The notes under the pieces were generated by a model. That model saw only the letters and a list, made by a program, of their open reading frames with translations. It was not told the origin of the DNA and did no database searches. Below, in pieces: positions 15,843 to 24,484 of a stretch of 28,083 bases of DNA. Position 1 is the stretch's first letter. Each line of letters begins with the position of its first letter. Source of the DNA: an uncultured Pseudogracilibacillus sp. (lineage in GTDB: Bacteria; Bacillota; Bacilli; Bacillales; Amphibacillaceae); NCBI GenBank assembly GCA_937960785.1, contig CALGOZ010000049.1, positions 1-28,083 of the forward strand, written 5' to 3'. Both the position numbers and the translations under genes were made by a program.

Positions 15843-16652
15843 TTGGGACGTCCATCGATTATGATTGTTTCTGATTCCGTAGGGGAAACAGCTGAATTCG
15901 TTATTCGGGCCGGTTTAAGTCAATTTACACCAAAAAATGTTCAAATCCATCGTATTCCATATGTCGATGACACCGACACGATCGATGAAACGTTAGCAAT
16001 GGCGGAAGAATCGAATTCGATGATTGGTTTTACCCTAGTTAATCCTAGGCTAAGACTATATTTAAAAAAAGAAGCAAAAAAGCGCCGTATAGAAGCGGTT
16101 GATATAATGGGTCCTGTAATGGAAGCGATGGAACGAACTTTTGAACAGAAGCCTAAATTAGAGCCTGGGCTACTTTATAAGTTAGACAAAGATTATTTTA
16201 AACGGATTGAAGCAATCGAATTTGCTGTACGATATGATGACGGGCGTGATCCTAGAGGGATCTTAGCTGCCGATATCGTCCTTATTGGGATATCACGAAC
16301 TTCAAAAACACCATTGTCTCAATATTTAGCCCATAAACAATTCCGTGTAGCTAACGTGCCTTTAGTACCAGAGGTCGACCCGCCTGAGGAATTATTTCAA
16401 ATAAATCCAAAAAAATGCATCGGTTTAAAAGCAAGTCCAACTCATTTAAACGAAATACGCAAAGAACGTCTAAGTGCTCTAGGTTTAGATGATGATGCCA
16501 TTTATGCCACGACAAAACGGATTGAAGAAGAACTACAATTTTTCGACAAAATTGTAAATAAAATTGGTTGTAAAGTAATCGACGTATCGAACCGAGCAAT
16601 TGAAGAAACAGCTAACTTAATTATTCAGAGGCAACAAGAAGAAATGTCGTAA
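15843..16652 (+). CDS. yqfL: Pyruvate,phosphate dikinase / PEP synthase regulatory protein (DUF299)
   Basis: This 269-residue protein belongs to the bifunctional kinase/pyrophosphorylase family. Members switch PPDK or PEP synthase on and off by ADP-dependent phosphorylation of a Thr. The P-loop GISRTSKT is at residues 149-156. The N-terminal segment SDSVGETAEFV (10-20) is typical. The start is TTG at 15843 behind a very strong AAGGAGGGG (15829-15836). B. subtilis YqfL was linked genetically to CcpN as a modulator, and the pairing is kept here. Whether the organism has the PPDK or PEP synthase target cannot be seen in this window. Confidence 0.92.
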   Translation: MGRPSIMIVSDSVGETAEFVIRAGLSQFTPKNVQIHRIPYVDDTDTIDETLAMAEESNSMIGFTLVNPRLRLYLKKEAKKRRIEAVDIMGPVMEAMERTFEQKPKLEPGLLYKLDKDYFKRIEAIEFAVRYDDGRDPRGILAADIVLIGISRTSKTPLSQYLAHKQFRVANVPLVPEVDPPEELFQINPKKCIGLKASPTHLNEIRKERLSALGLDDDAIYATTKRIEEELQFFDKIVNKIGCKVIDVSNRAIEETANLIIQRQQEEMS

Positions 16653-16674
16653 TTCCTCGCTCGCAGTCGAATTA

Positions 16675-16704
16675 TTAGCATTTTTGTATTTGTACGTATA
16701 TAAT
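16675..16704 (+). promoter_or_regulatory. Likely promoter of dnaG-sigA
   Basis: A perfect TATAAT lies at 16699-16704. The best -35 is TTAGCA at 16675-16680 with an 18-nt spacer, which is weak. It is about 95 bp upstream of dnaG and after the end of yqfL. No strong terminator separates yqfL from it. Confidence 0.55.
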
Positions 16705-16798
16705 AGTAAGATGTATCACCGTGTCAAGTTTTCAAAGTTTCATAGATTTTAAAAACAATCGTAAATCCAAATTAAATTAACCAATTATGGTGATAGAA

Positions 16799-18598
16799 AT
16801 GAGTCGGAAAATTCCAGAAGAGATCGTTAATGAAGTGCGAGCACAAAATGATATTGTCGAAGTTATAAGCGAATACGTACAGTTGACACGGAGAGGCCGT
16901 AATTACTTTGGCTTATGTCCCTTCCACGAAGAAAAAACACCTTCGTTTTCTGTAGAACAGGAAAAACAACTATTTCATTGCTTTGGATGTGGTAAGGGTG
17001 GCAATGTCTTTACTTTTATTCAAGAGATCGAGCAAATAAACTATGTCGACGCAATACAACTATTAGCAAAACGGGTCGACCTTGAGCTACCCTCGATTGG
17101 AACGGATCGACCAAGTTATTCTAAAGAAGCAGAGCAAGTTTTTGTAGCATATGATTGGTTAGTAAAATTTTATCACCATTTACTAAAGTATTCGGAACAT
17201 GGGAAAGAAGCACTAAAATATTTACAAAAAAGAGGTATAACCGAGGAAACAATCGATCGTTTTCAACTCGGTTTTTCTCCACATGATAGTGATTTAACGG
17301 TTCAATTTCTACAACAAAAACAATTTCCCTTGCCCTTTTTAGTAAAACATCGTCTTTTAAATACGACTGATCAAGAACGTCATGTCGACCCCTTTAGAGG
17401 AAGGATTGTTTTTCCGATTGAAAATCTCCACGGTAAATCGGTTGCTTTTGGAGGGCGTGCTTTAGGAGACGAACAACCTAAATATTTAAACAGTCCTGAA
17501 CATCAATTATTCCACAAAGCACAAATATTATACAATTTCGGCAATGCAAGAGCCCATATTCGTAAATTAAACGAAGTAATTGTGTTCGAAGGCTATCTCG
17601 ACGTATTAGCAGCCCATCAAGCGAAAATTCCAAACGTCGTCGCAACATTAGGAACGGCTCTTTCGGAAAAACAAGCTCAATTATTAAAACAAACTGCTAA
17701 AACCGTCATTCTTTGTTACGACGGTGACGAAGCAGGTTTAACTGCAAGTTTTGAAGCAGGACAACTATTAAATAAACAAAAAGTCGATGTTCGAATCGCG
17801 CGATTACCAGATGGGCTAGATCCAGACGATTATTTACGGAAGTACGGTAGCGAAAGCTTTCGACGCGAGATTATCGAAGTAAGTGATCCGTATATTACTT
17901 TTTTCATGCATTATAAAAAACGGGCGTACAATATGTCAGTAGACCATGAACGAATCCGTTATATCGAAGACATGGCAAAACAATTAGCAAGGCTCGACAG
18001 TTTGATTGAACGGGAATTTTATGCGAAAGAATTGGCAAAAGAATTCGAAGTGTCTGAGCAAGTCATCATTCAAGATATCGAGCAGTATCGTGAAAAAATT
18101 AGCAACGATAAGAAGGATAACAGAACCTATAATCGTAATACTAATATACATATCGACAATTCTACAAAACCGTTTGTTCCTGCTTATTTACAAGCAGAAA
18201 AAAGATTAATCGCCCATATGATATCTTACCCTCATTTAATCGAACGAGTACAAACGGAAATTGGCATCCATTTCAACGAACCGATTCATCAAGTAATTGT
18301 GACGCATTTATATGGCCTATACGAAGAGTCAAATAGTATAGATGTCAGTGAATTAGTCGATAAAGTAAACGATGAACAAATAAAAAATGTCATTACAAAT
18401 TTAGCGATGCTCGATACGAATGAAGAGCTTAATGAAATGGAGATTAACGATTATATACGAAGGATTAAGTCTGAATCTACGGATAAAGCTCGGTTAAGGG
18501 AGCTAAAACAAAAACAAAAATTAGAGAAAAACCCAATTTTAGCAGCTGAAATTGGAATGAAAATAATCGAATTAAAGAAACAAATGAAAAGCTTGTAA
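16799..18598 (+). CDS. dnaG: DNA primase
   Basis: This 599-residue protein makes RNA primers for chromosome replication. The CHC2 zinc ribbon has Cys40, His43, Cys61 and Cys64. The RNA polymerase core follows with DPFRGRIVFPI (197-207). The TOPRIM domain has Glu264 (FEGYLDV) and Asp308/Asp310 (CYDGDEAG), which hold catalytic Mg ions. The C-terminal part (about 460-599) binds DnaB-type helicase. ATG 16799 is chosen over ATG 16787 because GGTGAT (16789-16794) then serves as ribosome binding site and the N-terminus MSRKIPEEIV matches other primases. sigA follows 28 bp after the stop, the classic macromolecular synthesis operon of Bacillus without rpsU, which is elsewhere in this window. Confidence 0.97.
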   Translation: MSRKIPEEIVNEVRAQNDIVEVISEYVQLTRRGRNYFGLCPFHEEKTPSFSVEQEKQLFHCFGCGKGGNVFTFIQEIEQINYVDAIQLLAKRVDLELPSIGTDRPSYSKEAEQVFVAYDWLVKFYHHLLKYSEHGKEALKYLQKRGITEETIDRFQLGFSPHDSDLTVQFLQQKQFPLPFLVKHRLLNTTDQERHVDPFRGRIVFPIENLHGKSVAFGGRALGDEQPKYLNSPEHQLFHKAQILYNFGNARAHIRKLNEVIVFEGYLDVLAAHQAKIPNVVATLGTALSEKQAQLLKQTAKTVILCYDGDEAGLTASFEAGQLLNKQKVDVRIARLPDGLDPDDYLRKYGSESFRREIIEVSDPYITFFMHYKKRAYNMSVDHERIRYIEDMAKQLARLDSLIEREFYAKELAKEFEVSEQVIIQDIEQYREKISNDKKDNRTYNRNTNIHIDNSTKPFVPAYLQAEKRLIAHMISYPHLIERVQTEIGIHFNEPIHQVIVTHLYGLYEESNSIDVSELVDKVNDEQIKNVITNLAMLDTNEELNEMEINDYIRRIKSESTDKARLRELKQKQKLEKNPILAAEIGMKIIELKKQMKSL

Positions 18599-18626
18599 CT
18601 TTGTTGAATTGAAGGAGGATCCGTCT

Positions 18627-19730
18627 ATGTCTGAGAACAAAACTTCAGAAGCAATTGAAAGTGAAATGACGCTAGAACAGGTTAAAGAAGAATTAATTGA
18701 AGCAGGTAAGAAGGAAGGTGTCATCGACTATGAAGAAGTCGCTGAACGTCTTTCTACTTTCGAAATGGAACCTGAGGAAATCGATGAATTTTATGAACAA
18801 CTTGAAGGTCAAGGTATTGAAGTTGTCGGGGACGATGAAGAAGATAGTGACGATGTTGCAGATGCGGATAATTTACGTGATTTAAGCGTACCTTTAGGTG
18901 TTAAAATAAATGATCCTGTCCGTATGTATTTAAAGGAAATCGGGCGAGTTGACTTACTAACAGCTGAAGAAGAAGTAGAGTTAGCTAAACGAATTAAAGC
19001 TGGTGATAAAGAAGCGAAACGAGAATTAGCTGAAGCAAACTTACGACTCGTTGTAAGTATCGCTAAACGATACGTCGGTAGAGGGATGTTATTCCTTGAC
19101 TTAATTCAAGAAGGTAATATGGGCTTAATTAAAGCGGTTGAAAAATTCGACCATGAAAAAGGTTTTAAATTCAGTACGTATGCAACATGGTGGATTCGCC
19201 AAGCAATTACCCGAGCAATTGCTGACCAAGCAAGAACGATTCGAATCCCGGTCCATATGGTCGAGACGATTAACAAATTAATTCGTATTCAGCGTCAATT
19301 GCTTCAAGACCTCGGTCGTGAACCAACGCCAGAAGAAATAGCAAAAGAAATGGATTTAACTCCAGATAAAGTGCGCGAAATTCAAAAAATCGCCCAAGAG
19401 CCCGTATCATTAGAAACACCAATCGGTGAAGAGGATGATTCCCACCTAGGAGACTTTATTGAAGACCAAGAGGCGGTATCACCATCAGACCATGCTGCCT
19501 ATGAATTATTAAAAGAACAATTAGAAGATGTATTAGATACATTAACCGATCGAGAAGAGAACGTCCTACGCTTACGTTTCGGTCTCGATGATGGAAGAAC
19601 ACGAACGTTAGAAGAAGTCGGAAAAGTTTTCGGTGTAACCCGTGAGCGAATTCGACAAATCGAAGCAAAAGCATTACGTAAGTTACGCCATCCAAGCCGT
19701 AGTAAACGATTAAAGGATTTTTTAGAATAA
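18627..19730 (+). CDS. sigA: RNA polymerase primary sigma factor SigA
   Basis: This 367-residue protein is the housekeeping sigma-70 factor. A short acidic region 1.1 (about 1-85) precedes regions 1.2 to 2.4 (about 92-205), with the -10 reading segment FSTYATWWIRQAITRAIADQ at 182-201. Region 3 follows, and then region 4.2 with TLEEVGKVFGVTRERIRQIE, which reads the -35 box. The length agrees with the 371 residues of B. subtilis SigA. The start at 18627 is chosen over a TTG in frame at 18609, because AAGGAGGA (18612-18619) is ideally placed. It is cotranscribed with dnaG. No strong terminator is visible after it. Confidence 0.98.
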   Translation: MSENKTSEAIESEMTLEQVKEELIEAGKKEGVIDYEEVAERLSTFEMEPEEIDEFYEQLEGQGIEVVGDDEEDSDDVADADNLRDLSVPLGVKINDPVRMYLKEIGRVDLLTAEEEVELAKRIKAGDKEAKRELAEANLRLVVSIAKRYVGRGMLFLDLIQEGNMGLIKAVEKFDHEKGFKFSTYATWWIRQAITRAIADQARTIRIPVHMVETINKLIRIQRQLLQDLGREPTPEEIAKEMDLTPDKVREIQKIAQEPVSLETPIGEEDDSHLGDFIEDQEAVSPSDHAAYELLKEQLEDVLDTLTDREENVLRLRFGLDDGRTRTLEEVGKVFGVTRERIRQIEAKALRKLRHPSRSKRLKDFLE

Positions 19731-19789
19731 ATTAAATGTGAAAAAATTAGTAATCCTCTAGAAAAAATACTGTAAAAAATGATAATTAC

Positions 19790-19818
19790 TTTAAACTATC
19801 GTAAATATAAAGTAAAAT
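19790..19818 (+). promoter_or_regulatory. Possible promoter of cccA
   Basis: TTTAAA (19790-19795) and TAAAAT (19813-19818) are 17 nt apart. Both boxes are imperfect. The region 19731-19871 is AT-rich, so chance matches are likely. Confidence 0.3.
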
Positions 19819-19871
19819 AGACATAGCCTTTTATAAAAACATAATCACATTAAATAGGGAGGAAACGAAGC

Positions 19872-20243
19872 ATGAAGAGGAATCTTCTTCCATTTGCAAT
19901 TATAGCTATTGTAGGAATCTTTGCAGCAATCATTGTCTTCTATATAGGCGTGGGTCAACGTGAAGATATCCAATTAGCAGAAGAAAATGGTGAGGAAGTC
20001 GTCGAGGATAATGGCGGAGAGGAAACAAGTGATGTAGAAGCAATCTATGCTAACTCTTGTGCCGCTTGTCATGGTGATGACTTATCTGGAGCAGTTGGAC
20101 CAGACTTAACAGCAGTTGGTGGTTCGTTATCTGCTGAAGAAATTGAAGACATTATTCTTAACGGACTCGGCTCTATGCCGCCAGTATCAGTTAGCGAAGA
20201 AGAAGCTGCAGAGCTTGCTGAATGGCTAGTTGAAATGGAATAA
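19872..20243 (+). CDS. cccA: Membrane-anchored cytochrome c550
   Basis: This 123-residue protein has an N-terminal membrane anchor (about 6-25). An acidic linker (31-55) follows, and then a small class I cytochrome c domain. The heme-binding CAACH is at 63-67, and Met102 in GSMPP is the expected sixth heme ligand. It carries electrons on the outer face of the membrane between the cytochrome bc complex and oxidases. GGGAGGAAA precedes the ATG. The position right after sigA and the length match B. subtilis cccA (120 residues). The gene is likely monocistronic, with its own terminator 26 bp after the stop. Confidence 0.95.
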   Translation: MKRNLLPFAIIAIVGIFAAIIVFYIGVGQREDIQLAEENGEEVVEDNGGEETSDVEAIYANSCAACHGDDLSGAVGPDLTAVGGSLSAEEIEDIILNGLGSMPPVSVSEEEAAELAEWLVEME

Positions 20244-20268
20244 CAACAAAAGTATGGTAACAAAAGAT

Positions 20269-20297
20269 AAGCTTTCTGATTTTCAGAAAGCTTTTCT
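20269..20297 (+). terminator. Terminator of cccA
   Basis: A perfect 11-bp stem AAGCTTTCTGA (20269-20279) pairs with TCAGAAAGCTT (20283-20293) around a TTT loop. It is followed by TTCT and AT-rich sequence. The T-run is short but the stem is very stable. Confidence 0.8.
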
Positions 20298-20336
20298 AAA
20301 TTTATACAAGATTTTAAAAATTTCGGAAGTGATCGA

Positions 20337-21053
20337 ATGGAAATAAAATTATCCGAACGTCTCTACCGTATTGCTAAATTGTTACGACCTGGGACAATTT
20401 TCGCTGATATCGGTTCAGACCATGCATATTTGCCTTGTTATGTCTGTTTACAAGATAAAAACAGCTTAGCGATTGCTGGAGAGGTTGCCGAAGGTCCCTA
20501 CAATCGAGCACGACAGACTGTTGAACAATATGAATTAACGGACCAAATTGACGTACGATTAGGAAACGGGCTAGAAGTAATTCGAAAGAGTGACTCAGTT
20601 TATGAAGTCGTGATTGCTGGGATGGGTGGCTCGTTAATTTCTACAATTTTAACTAAAGGAAAAGATCAGTTACGACAAGTCGAGCGCTTAATTATACAAC
20701 CGAATAACAATGAAAGAAAAGTACGAGAAACGTTACGCAAATTAGGCTTTATTTTAACAGAAGAATATATACTTGAAGAAAATGGGATTATATACGAAAT
20801 TTTCGTAGCTTGCAGAAAAGATGTAACGAATCAATCTGACCCTTATATCGAAGAAAATCTCAGTAAACAGTTATTATTTGGACCTTATTTAATGAAGGAA
20901 AAATCCTCAATTTTTATAAAAAAATGGACCAGTGAAAAACAGAAATTAAGGCAAACGATTGACCAAATGTCTAAAAGTTCTCAGAGTCATATAAGAGATA
21001 AAATAAATCGTTTTAAAAAGCGATTACAATGGATAGAGGAGGTACTTTCATGA
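20337..21053 (+). CDS. trmK: tRNA (adenine(22)-N1)-methyltransferase TrmK
   Basis: This 238-residue SAM-dependent enzyme makes m1A22 in the D-loop region of tRNAs such as tRNA-Ser and tRNA-Tyr. It has the Rossmann-fold SAM motif ADIGSDHAYLP at residues 23-33 and the AGMGG motif at 94-98. A C-terminal coiled-coil-like region rich in Lys, Gln and Ser (about 190-238) follows. The length equals B. subtilis TrmK (YqfN). GGAAGTGA lies just before the ATG. It overlaps yqfO by 4 bp (ATGA), a pairing seen in most Bacillales. No clear promoter was identified between the cccA terminator and this gene. Confidence 0.95.
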   Translation: MEIKLSERLYRIAKLLRPGTIFADIGSDHAYLPCYVCLQDKNSLAIAGEVAEGPYNRARQTVEQYELTDQIDVRLGNGLEVIRKSDSVYEVVIAGMGGSLISTILTKGKDQLRQVERLIIQPNNNERKVRETLRKLGFILTEEYILEENGIIYEIFVACRKDVTNQSDPYIEENLSKQLLFGPYLMKEKSSIFIKKWTSEKQKLRQTIDQMSKSSQSHIRDKINRFKKRLQWIEEVLS

Positions 21054-22156
21054 CACGAGTAACTCATCGGCAAATCTTTCATGCTTTAGAAAGATGGGCA
21101 CCAAAGGAATTTGCTTATGATTGGGACAATGTCGGTTTACAAGTAGGTTCAGTGACAGATGAGACGACTGGTGTTCTCGTTACATTAGATGTTACGGAAG
21201 ATATTGTGAAAGAAGCAATTGAGCATAAGGCAAATGTTATTATCGCTCATCATCCAATGTTATTTAAACCGATTAAACAAATTGACTTTAATACATTTCA
21301 AGGTGCTTTACTTAAACAACTAATTGAAAATGATATTACCGTATATGCAAGTCATACAAACCTTGATATTGCTCAAGGGGGCGTCAATGATTTACTAAGT
21401 GAAGCAATTGGTTTAGAAGACATTAAACCTCTCGTTCCAACGTATCACGAATCCCTCGTTAAATTAGCAGTTTTTACACCAATTAGCCATGTAAAGCATG
21501 TAGTCGATTCTTTAAGTGATGCTGGAGCCGGACATATTGGTAATTACAGTCATTGTACCTTTCAATCTGAAGGAACCGGTACCTTTAAACCTCTAGAAGG
21601 GGCCAATCCGTTTATAGGTAGTGAGAATAAATTAGAACGTGTCGAAGAAATTAAAATCGAAACGATTGTCGAAGAAAAAAACATCGCAACAGTCGTTGCC
21701 AAAATGAAAGAAGCACATCCATATGAAGAAGTAGCATATGATATTTATCCTCTTAAAAATCAAGGAGATGAATACGGTCTTGGGAGAATAGGAACTTTAA
21801 AGGAACCGATGACATTACAACAGTTTATGCACATCGTTAAAGAACGATATAACGTTTCACACCTTCGGTTTGTAGGAGATCGTTATCGCGAAGTTAAGCG
21901 AGTAGCTGTTTTAGGAGGAAGTGGTGAGCGTTATATCGATGTAGCGATTCGTGCCGGCGCTGATGTGTTTATTACGGGTGATGTCACTTTTCATCCCGCA
22001 CAAGAGGCCGAGTTAAAAGGATTAGCAATCGTCGACCCGGGGCATCATATTGAACAAATTATGAAGGAAGCGACAAAACGTTATCTAGAGAAACAGTTTT
22101 CCAATGTAAAGGTTGTCGCCTCAAAAATATCTACAGAACCTTTTCAGTTTTTATAA
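21050..22156 (+). CDS. yqfO: Nif3/DUF34 family metal-binding protein YqfO
   Basis: This 368-residue protein belongs to the Nif3-like family, whose members bind two metal ions and form a toroidal hexamer. The true activity is debated (it is often annotated as GTP cyclohydrolase 1 type 2). Metal ligands are visible in AHHPM (His67, His68) and SHTNLD (His102, Asp106), and a C-terminal His in PGHHIEQI. Between the two Nif3 halves sits an inserted CutA/PII-like domain (about 125-245) with KIETIVEEKNIATVVAKM and AHPYEEVAYDIYPL, normal for Bacillus. ATG 21050 is chosen because AGAGGAGGT precedes it and it overlaps the trmK stop. In B. subtilis ispH and yqfQ come next; here cshB follows. Confidence 0.94.
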   Translation: MTRVTHRQIFHALERWAPKEFAYDWDNVGLQVGSVTDETTGVLVTLDVTEDIVKEAIEHKANVIIAHHPMLFKPIKQIDFNTFQGALLKQLIENDITVYASHTNLDIAQGGVNDLLSEAIGLEDIKPLVPTYHESLVKLAVFTPISHVKHVVDSLSDAGAGHIGNYSHCTFQSEGTGTFKPLEGANPFIGSENKLERVEEIKIETIVEEKNIATVVAKMKEAHPYEEVAYDIYPLKNQGDEYGLGRIGTLKEPMTLQQFMHIVKERYNVSHLRFVGDRYREVKRVAVLGGSGERYIDVAIRAGADVFITGDVTFHPAQEAELKGLAIVDPGHHIEQIMKEATKRYLEKQFSNVKVVASKISTEPFQFL

Positions 22157-22179
22157 CTTTATGAAGGGAAGTTCTCATT

Positions 22180-23514
22180 ATGAGTGAGCAACCATTTGCA
22201 GCATTAGGCCTAAAAGAAAATATTGTCGATGTTACGCAGAAACTATACTTCAAAGAGCCGACACCTATCCAAGAAAAAGCAATACCAGAAATTTTAGCCG
22301 GTAAAAATATTATTGGCCGTTCAAAAACCGGCTCCGGTAAAACCCATGCCTTTTTACTTCCTTTATTAAATAAGTTGGATGATACAAAAGACGAAGTGCA
22401 AATTGTGATAGCGGCTCCGACAAGAGAATTATCGATTCAATTGTTCGAAGAAATTAAAACGATTCGTAAATTAGCTAATAAGGAAGACTCCTGGCGGGCT
22501 CGACTTATTATCGGTGGACTCGATCGTGAACGGATGATCCGTCAATTAACTTCTAGACCACCTCATATTATCGTCGGTACACCAGGTCGTATTTTAGATA
22601 TGGTCGATCAAGGTGCGGTATCAATTTACTCAGCCCAATCGTTTGTAATTGATGAAGCAGATTTAATGCTCGATTTAAAATTTATTGAAAAGATCGATGC
22701 CCTTTTTGTCCGCAGTCGAAAAGATGTACAAATATTAGTCTTTTCAGCAACTATTCCAAAACAATTGGAAAGTTTTATCCAAAAATATTTACAACAACCG
22801 GAAAAGATTGATATCGAAGAAAAAGGTGCAACCCCTGAAAAATTAGAGCACCGTTTTATCCAGCTGAAGCCTGGACGGGAAATCGAAGAAGAATTACTTT
22901 CAATTACACGTCTAATACAACCGTATGTGGCGATTGTATTTACTAATAGTAAAGAACAAACAGAAAAGATCGCCCGCATCTTAGTAAGTGAAGGTTATGA
23001 AGTTGGCAGATTACACGGAGATTTATCAAGTCGTGAGCGGATGCGTGTCGTAAAAGGTATTCACCAGTTACAATATGAGTATGTCGTTGCCACAGATCTT
23101 GCTTCCCGCGGTATTGACATTAAAGGGGCAAGTCATGTCATTAATGTCGAACTTCCTAAAGAGAAAGAATTTTACATTCATCGCGTCGGACGTACTGCTC
23201 GAGCTGGTGGCTATGGTACTGCAATTAGCTTTTTTACAAAGGAAGATGAACGTTTATTACGTCAATTAGAAAAAGAAAGAATTCCTTTATCTTTCTATGA
23301 AATAAAGCGAGGAAAATGGGTGAAAACGAGCCATTTCGATACGAAAAAAGCTCGACCAAAACGTAAAGACGACCTTGATCGGATCGCCTGGCAACGAGTA
23401 CGTAAGCCAAAAAAGGTAAAACCAGGTTATCGAAAAAAGATGCAACAAGAAAAAGAACGAATAAAACGACAATTACAAAAGCAACGAGGAAGAAAATCAG
23501 GGCGGAGGAATTAA
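22180..23514 (+). CDS. cshB: DEAD-box RNA helicase CshB
   Basis: This 444-residue ATP-dependent RNA helicase unwinds structured RNA, with likely roles in cold adaptation, ribosome assembly and RNA turnover. All family motifs are seen: Q motif (PTPIQ, 27-31), motif I SKTGSGKT (48-55), Ia APTREL, motif II DEAD (158-161), motif III SAT (189-191), motif V DLASRGID, and motif VI HRVGRTARAG. The last 60 or so residues form a very basic Lys/Arg-rich tail for RNA binding. The length agrees with B. subtilis CshB (formerly YqfR). AAGGGAAG precedes the ATG. nfo begins 2 bp after its stop. Confidence 0.95.
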   Translation: MSEQPFAALGLKENIVDVTQKLYFKEPTPIQEKAIPEILAGKNIIGRSKTGSGKTHAFLLPLLNKLDDTKDEVQIVIAAPTRELSIQLFEEIKTIRKLANKEDSWRARLIIGGLDRERMIRQLTSRPPHIIVGTPGRILDMVDQGAVSIYSAQSFVIDEADLMLDLKFIEKIDALFVRSRKDVQILVFSATIPKQLESFIQKYLQQPEKIDIEEKGATPEKLEHRFIQLKPGREIEEELLSITRLIQPYVAIVFTNSKEQTEKIARILVSEGYEVGRLHGDLSSRERMRVVKGIHQLQYEYVVATDLASRGIDIKGASHVINVELPKEKEFYIHRVGRTARAGGYGTAISFFTKEDERLLRQLEKERIPLSFYEIKRGKWVKTSHFDTKKARPKRKDDLDRIAWQRVRKPKKVKPGYRKKMQQEKERIKRQLQKQRGRKSGRRN

Positions 23515-23515
23515 C

Positions 23516-24406
23516 ATGGTTAAACTAGGTTCACACGTGTCAATGAGCGGTAAAAAAATGTTACTCGGTTCAAGTGAAGAAGCAAAGTCTTACAATGCGA
23601 CTACGTTTATGATTTATACGGGAGCGCCACAAAATACCCGAAGGCGTCCTATCGAGGAACTAAATATAGAAGCCGGTCGGGCTCATATGGAGGAAAACGG
23701 TATATCGGATATCGTCGTTCATGCTCCTTATATTATTAATATCGCAAACACGAAAAAGCAAGCAACCTTTGAATTAGGTGTAGAATTTTTACAAAAAGAA
23801 ATTGTGCGGACTGAAGCAATTGGTGCCAAACAAATCGTTTTACATCCTGGTGCTCACGTTGGAGCAGGAGTCGATGCTGGAATTAAGCAAATTATAAAAG
23901 GTTTAGACGAAGTAATCGATCCGAAGCAGTCGGTCCAAATTGCCCTTGAGACAATGGCAGGAAAAGGTACAGAAATCGGTCGAAGCTTCGATGAACTTGC
24001 AAAAATTATCGACGGGGTGACCCATAACGAAAAGTTATCCGTCTGTTTAGACACATGTCATATTCATGATGCAGGTTATAACGTAAAAGATGGCTTCGAC
24101 GATGTATTAGAGGAATTTGATAAAATTATTGGTGTCGACCGAATAAAAGTCGTCCACGTAAACGATAGTAAAAATGAACAAGGCGCTCAAAAAGACCGAC
24201 ATGAAAATATTGGTTTCGGTCATATCGGTTTCGACGCATTACATTACGTCGTCTTTCACGAGCAATTTGAAACCTTGCCGAAAATTTTAGAAACACCTTT
24301 TGTCGGTGAGGATAAGAAAAATCGAAAACCACCCTATAAACATGAAATTGAAATGCTTAAAGCTGGGAAGTTCGATGAGCAATTATTAGAAAAAATAATG
24401 GCTTAA
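23516..24406 (+). CDS. nfo: Endonuclease IV (AP endonuclease)
   Basis: This 296-residue protein cuts DNA 5' to abasic sites in base excision repair. In B. subtilis (YqfS) it is also made in the forespore to protect spore DNA. The trinuclear zinc site can be followed through His69 (VVHAPY), His110 (VLHPGAH), Glu145 (LETMAG), Asp179 and His182 (LDTCHIH), His214 (VHVND), Asp227 and His229 (KDRHE), and Glu259 (LETPF). It starts 2 bp after the cshB stop, with CGGAGGAA inside the cshB end as ribosome binding site. It is the last gene of the trmK-yqfO-cshB-nfo group, with no clear terminator after it. Confidence 0.97.
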   Translation: MVKLGSHVSMSGKKMLLGSSEEAKSYNATTFMIYTGAPQNTRRRPIEELNIEAGRAHMEENGISDIVVHAPYIINIANTKKQATFELGVEFLQKEIVRTEAIGAKQIVLHPGAHVGAGVDAGIKQIIKGLDEVIDPKQSVQIALETMAGKGTEIGRSFDELAKIIDGVTHNEKLSVCLDTCHIHDAGYNVKDGFDDVLEEFDKIIGVDRIKVVHVNDSKNEQGAQKDRHENIGFGHIGFDALHYVVFHEQFETLPKILETPFVGEDKKNRKPPYKHEIEMLKAGKFDEQLLEKIMA

Positions 24407-24452
24407 TATGTAGGAAATAACATCAATGACTTTCTGTTTTCTCCATAAACTA

Positions 24453-24484
24453 AGTTTACCGACCTATAAAAGGAGGTAAACAAA
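24453..24484 (+). promoter_or_regulatory. Hairpin covering the ribosome binding site of the next gene
   Basis: GTTTACC (24454-24460) pairs with GGTAAAC (24475-24481), and CCT (24463-24465) with AGG (24471-24473) around an ATAAA loop. The whole AGGAGGT ribosome binding site (24471-24477) falls in the 3' arm. This could limit translation of the small membrane protein until the hairpin melts or is bound. Confidence 0.5.

Noticed and set aside
16651..16673. Terminator between yqfL and dnaG
   Set aside because: Only a 5-bp AATTC/GAATT stem is available and no T-run follows directly, so it is too weak to call.
22626..22979. 117-codon minus-strand open frame inside cshB
   Set aside because: Antisense of the conserved DEAD-box core; Ser/Ile-rich composition typical of shadow frames.
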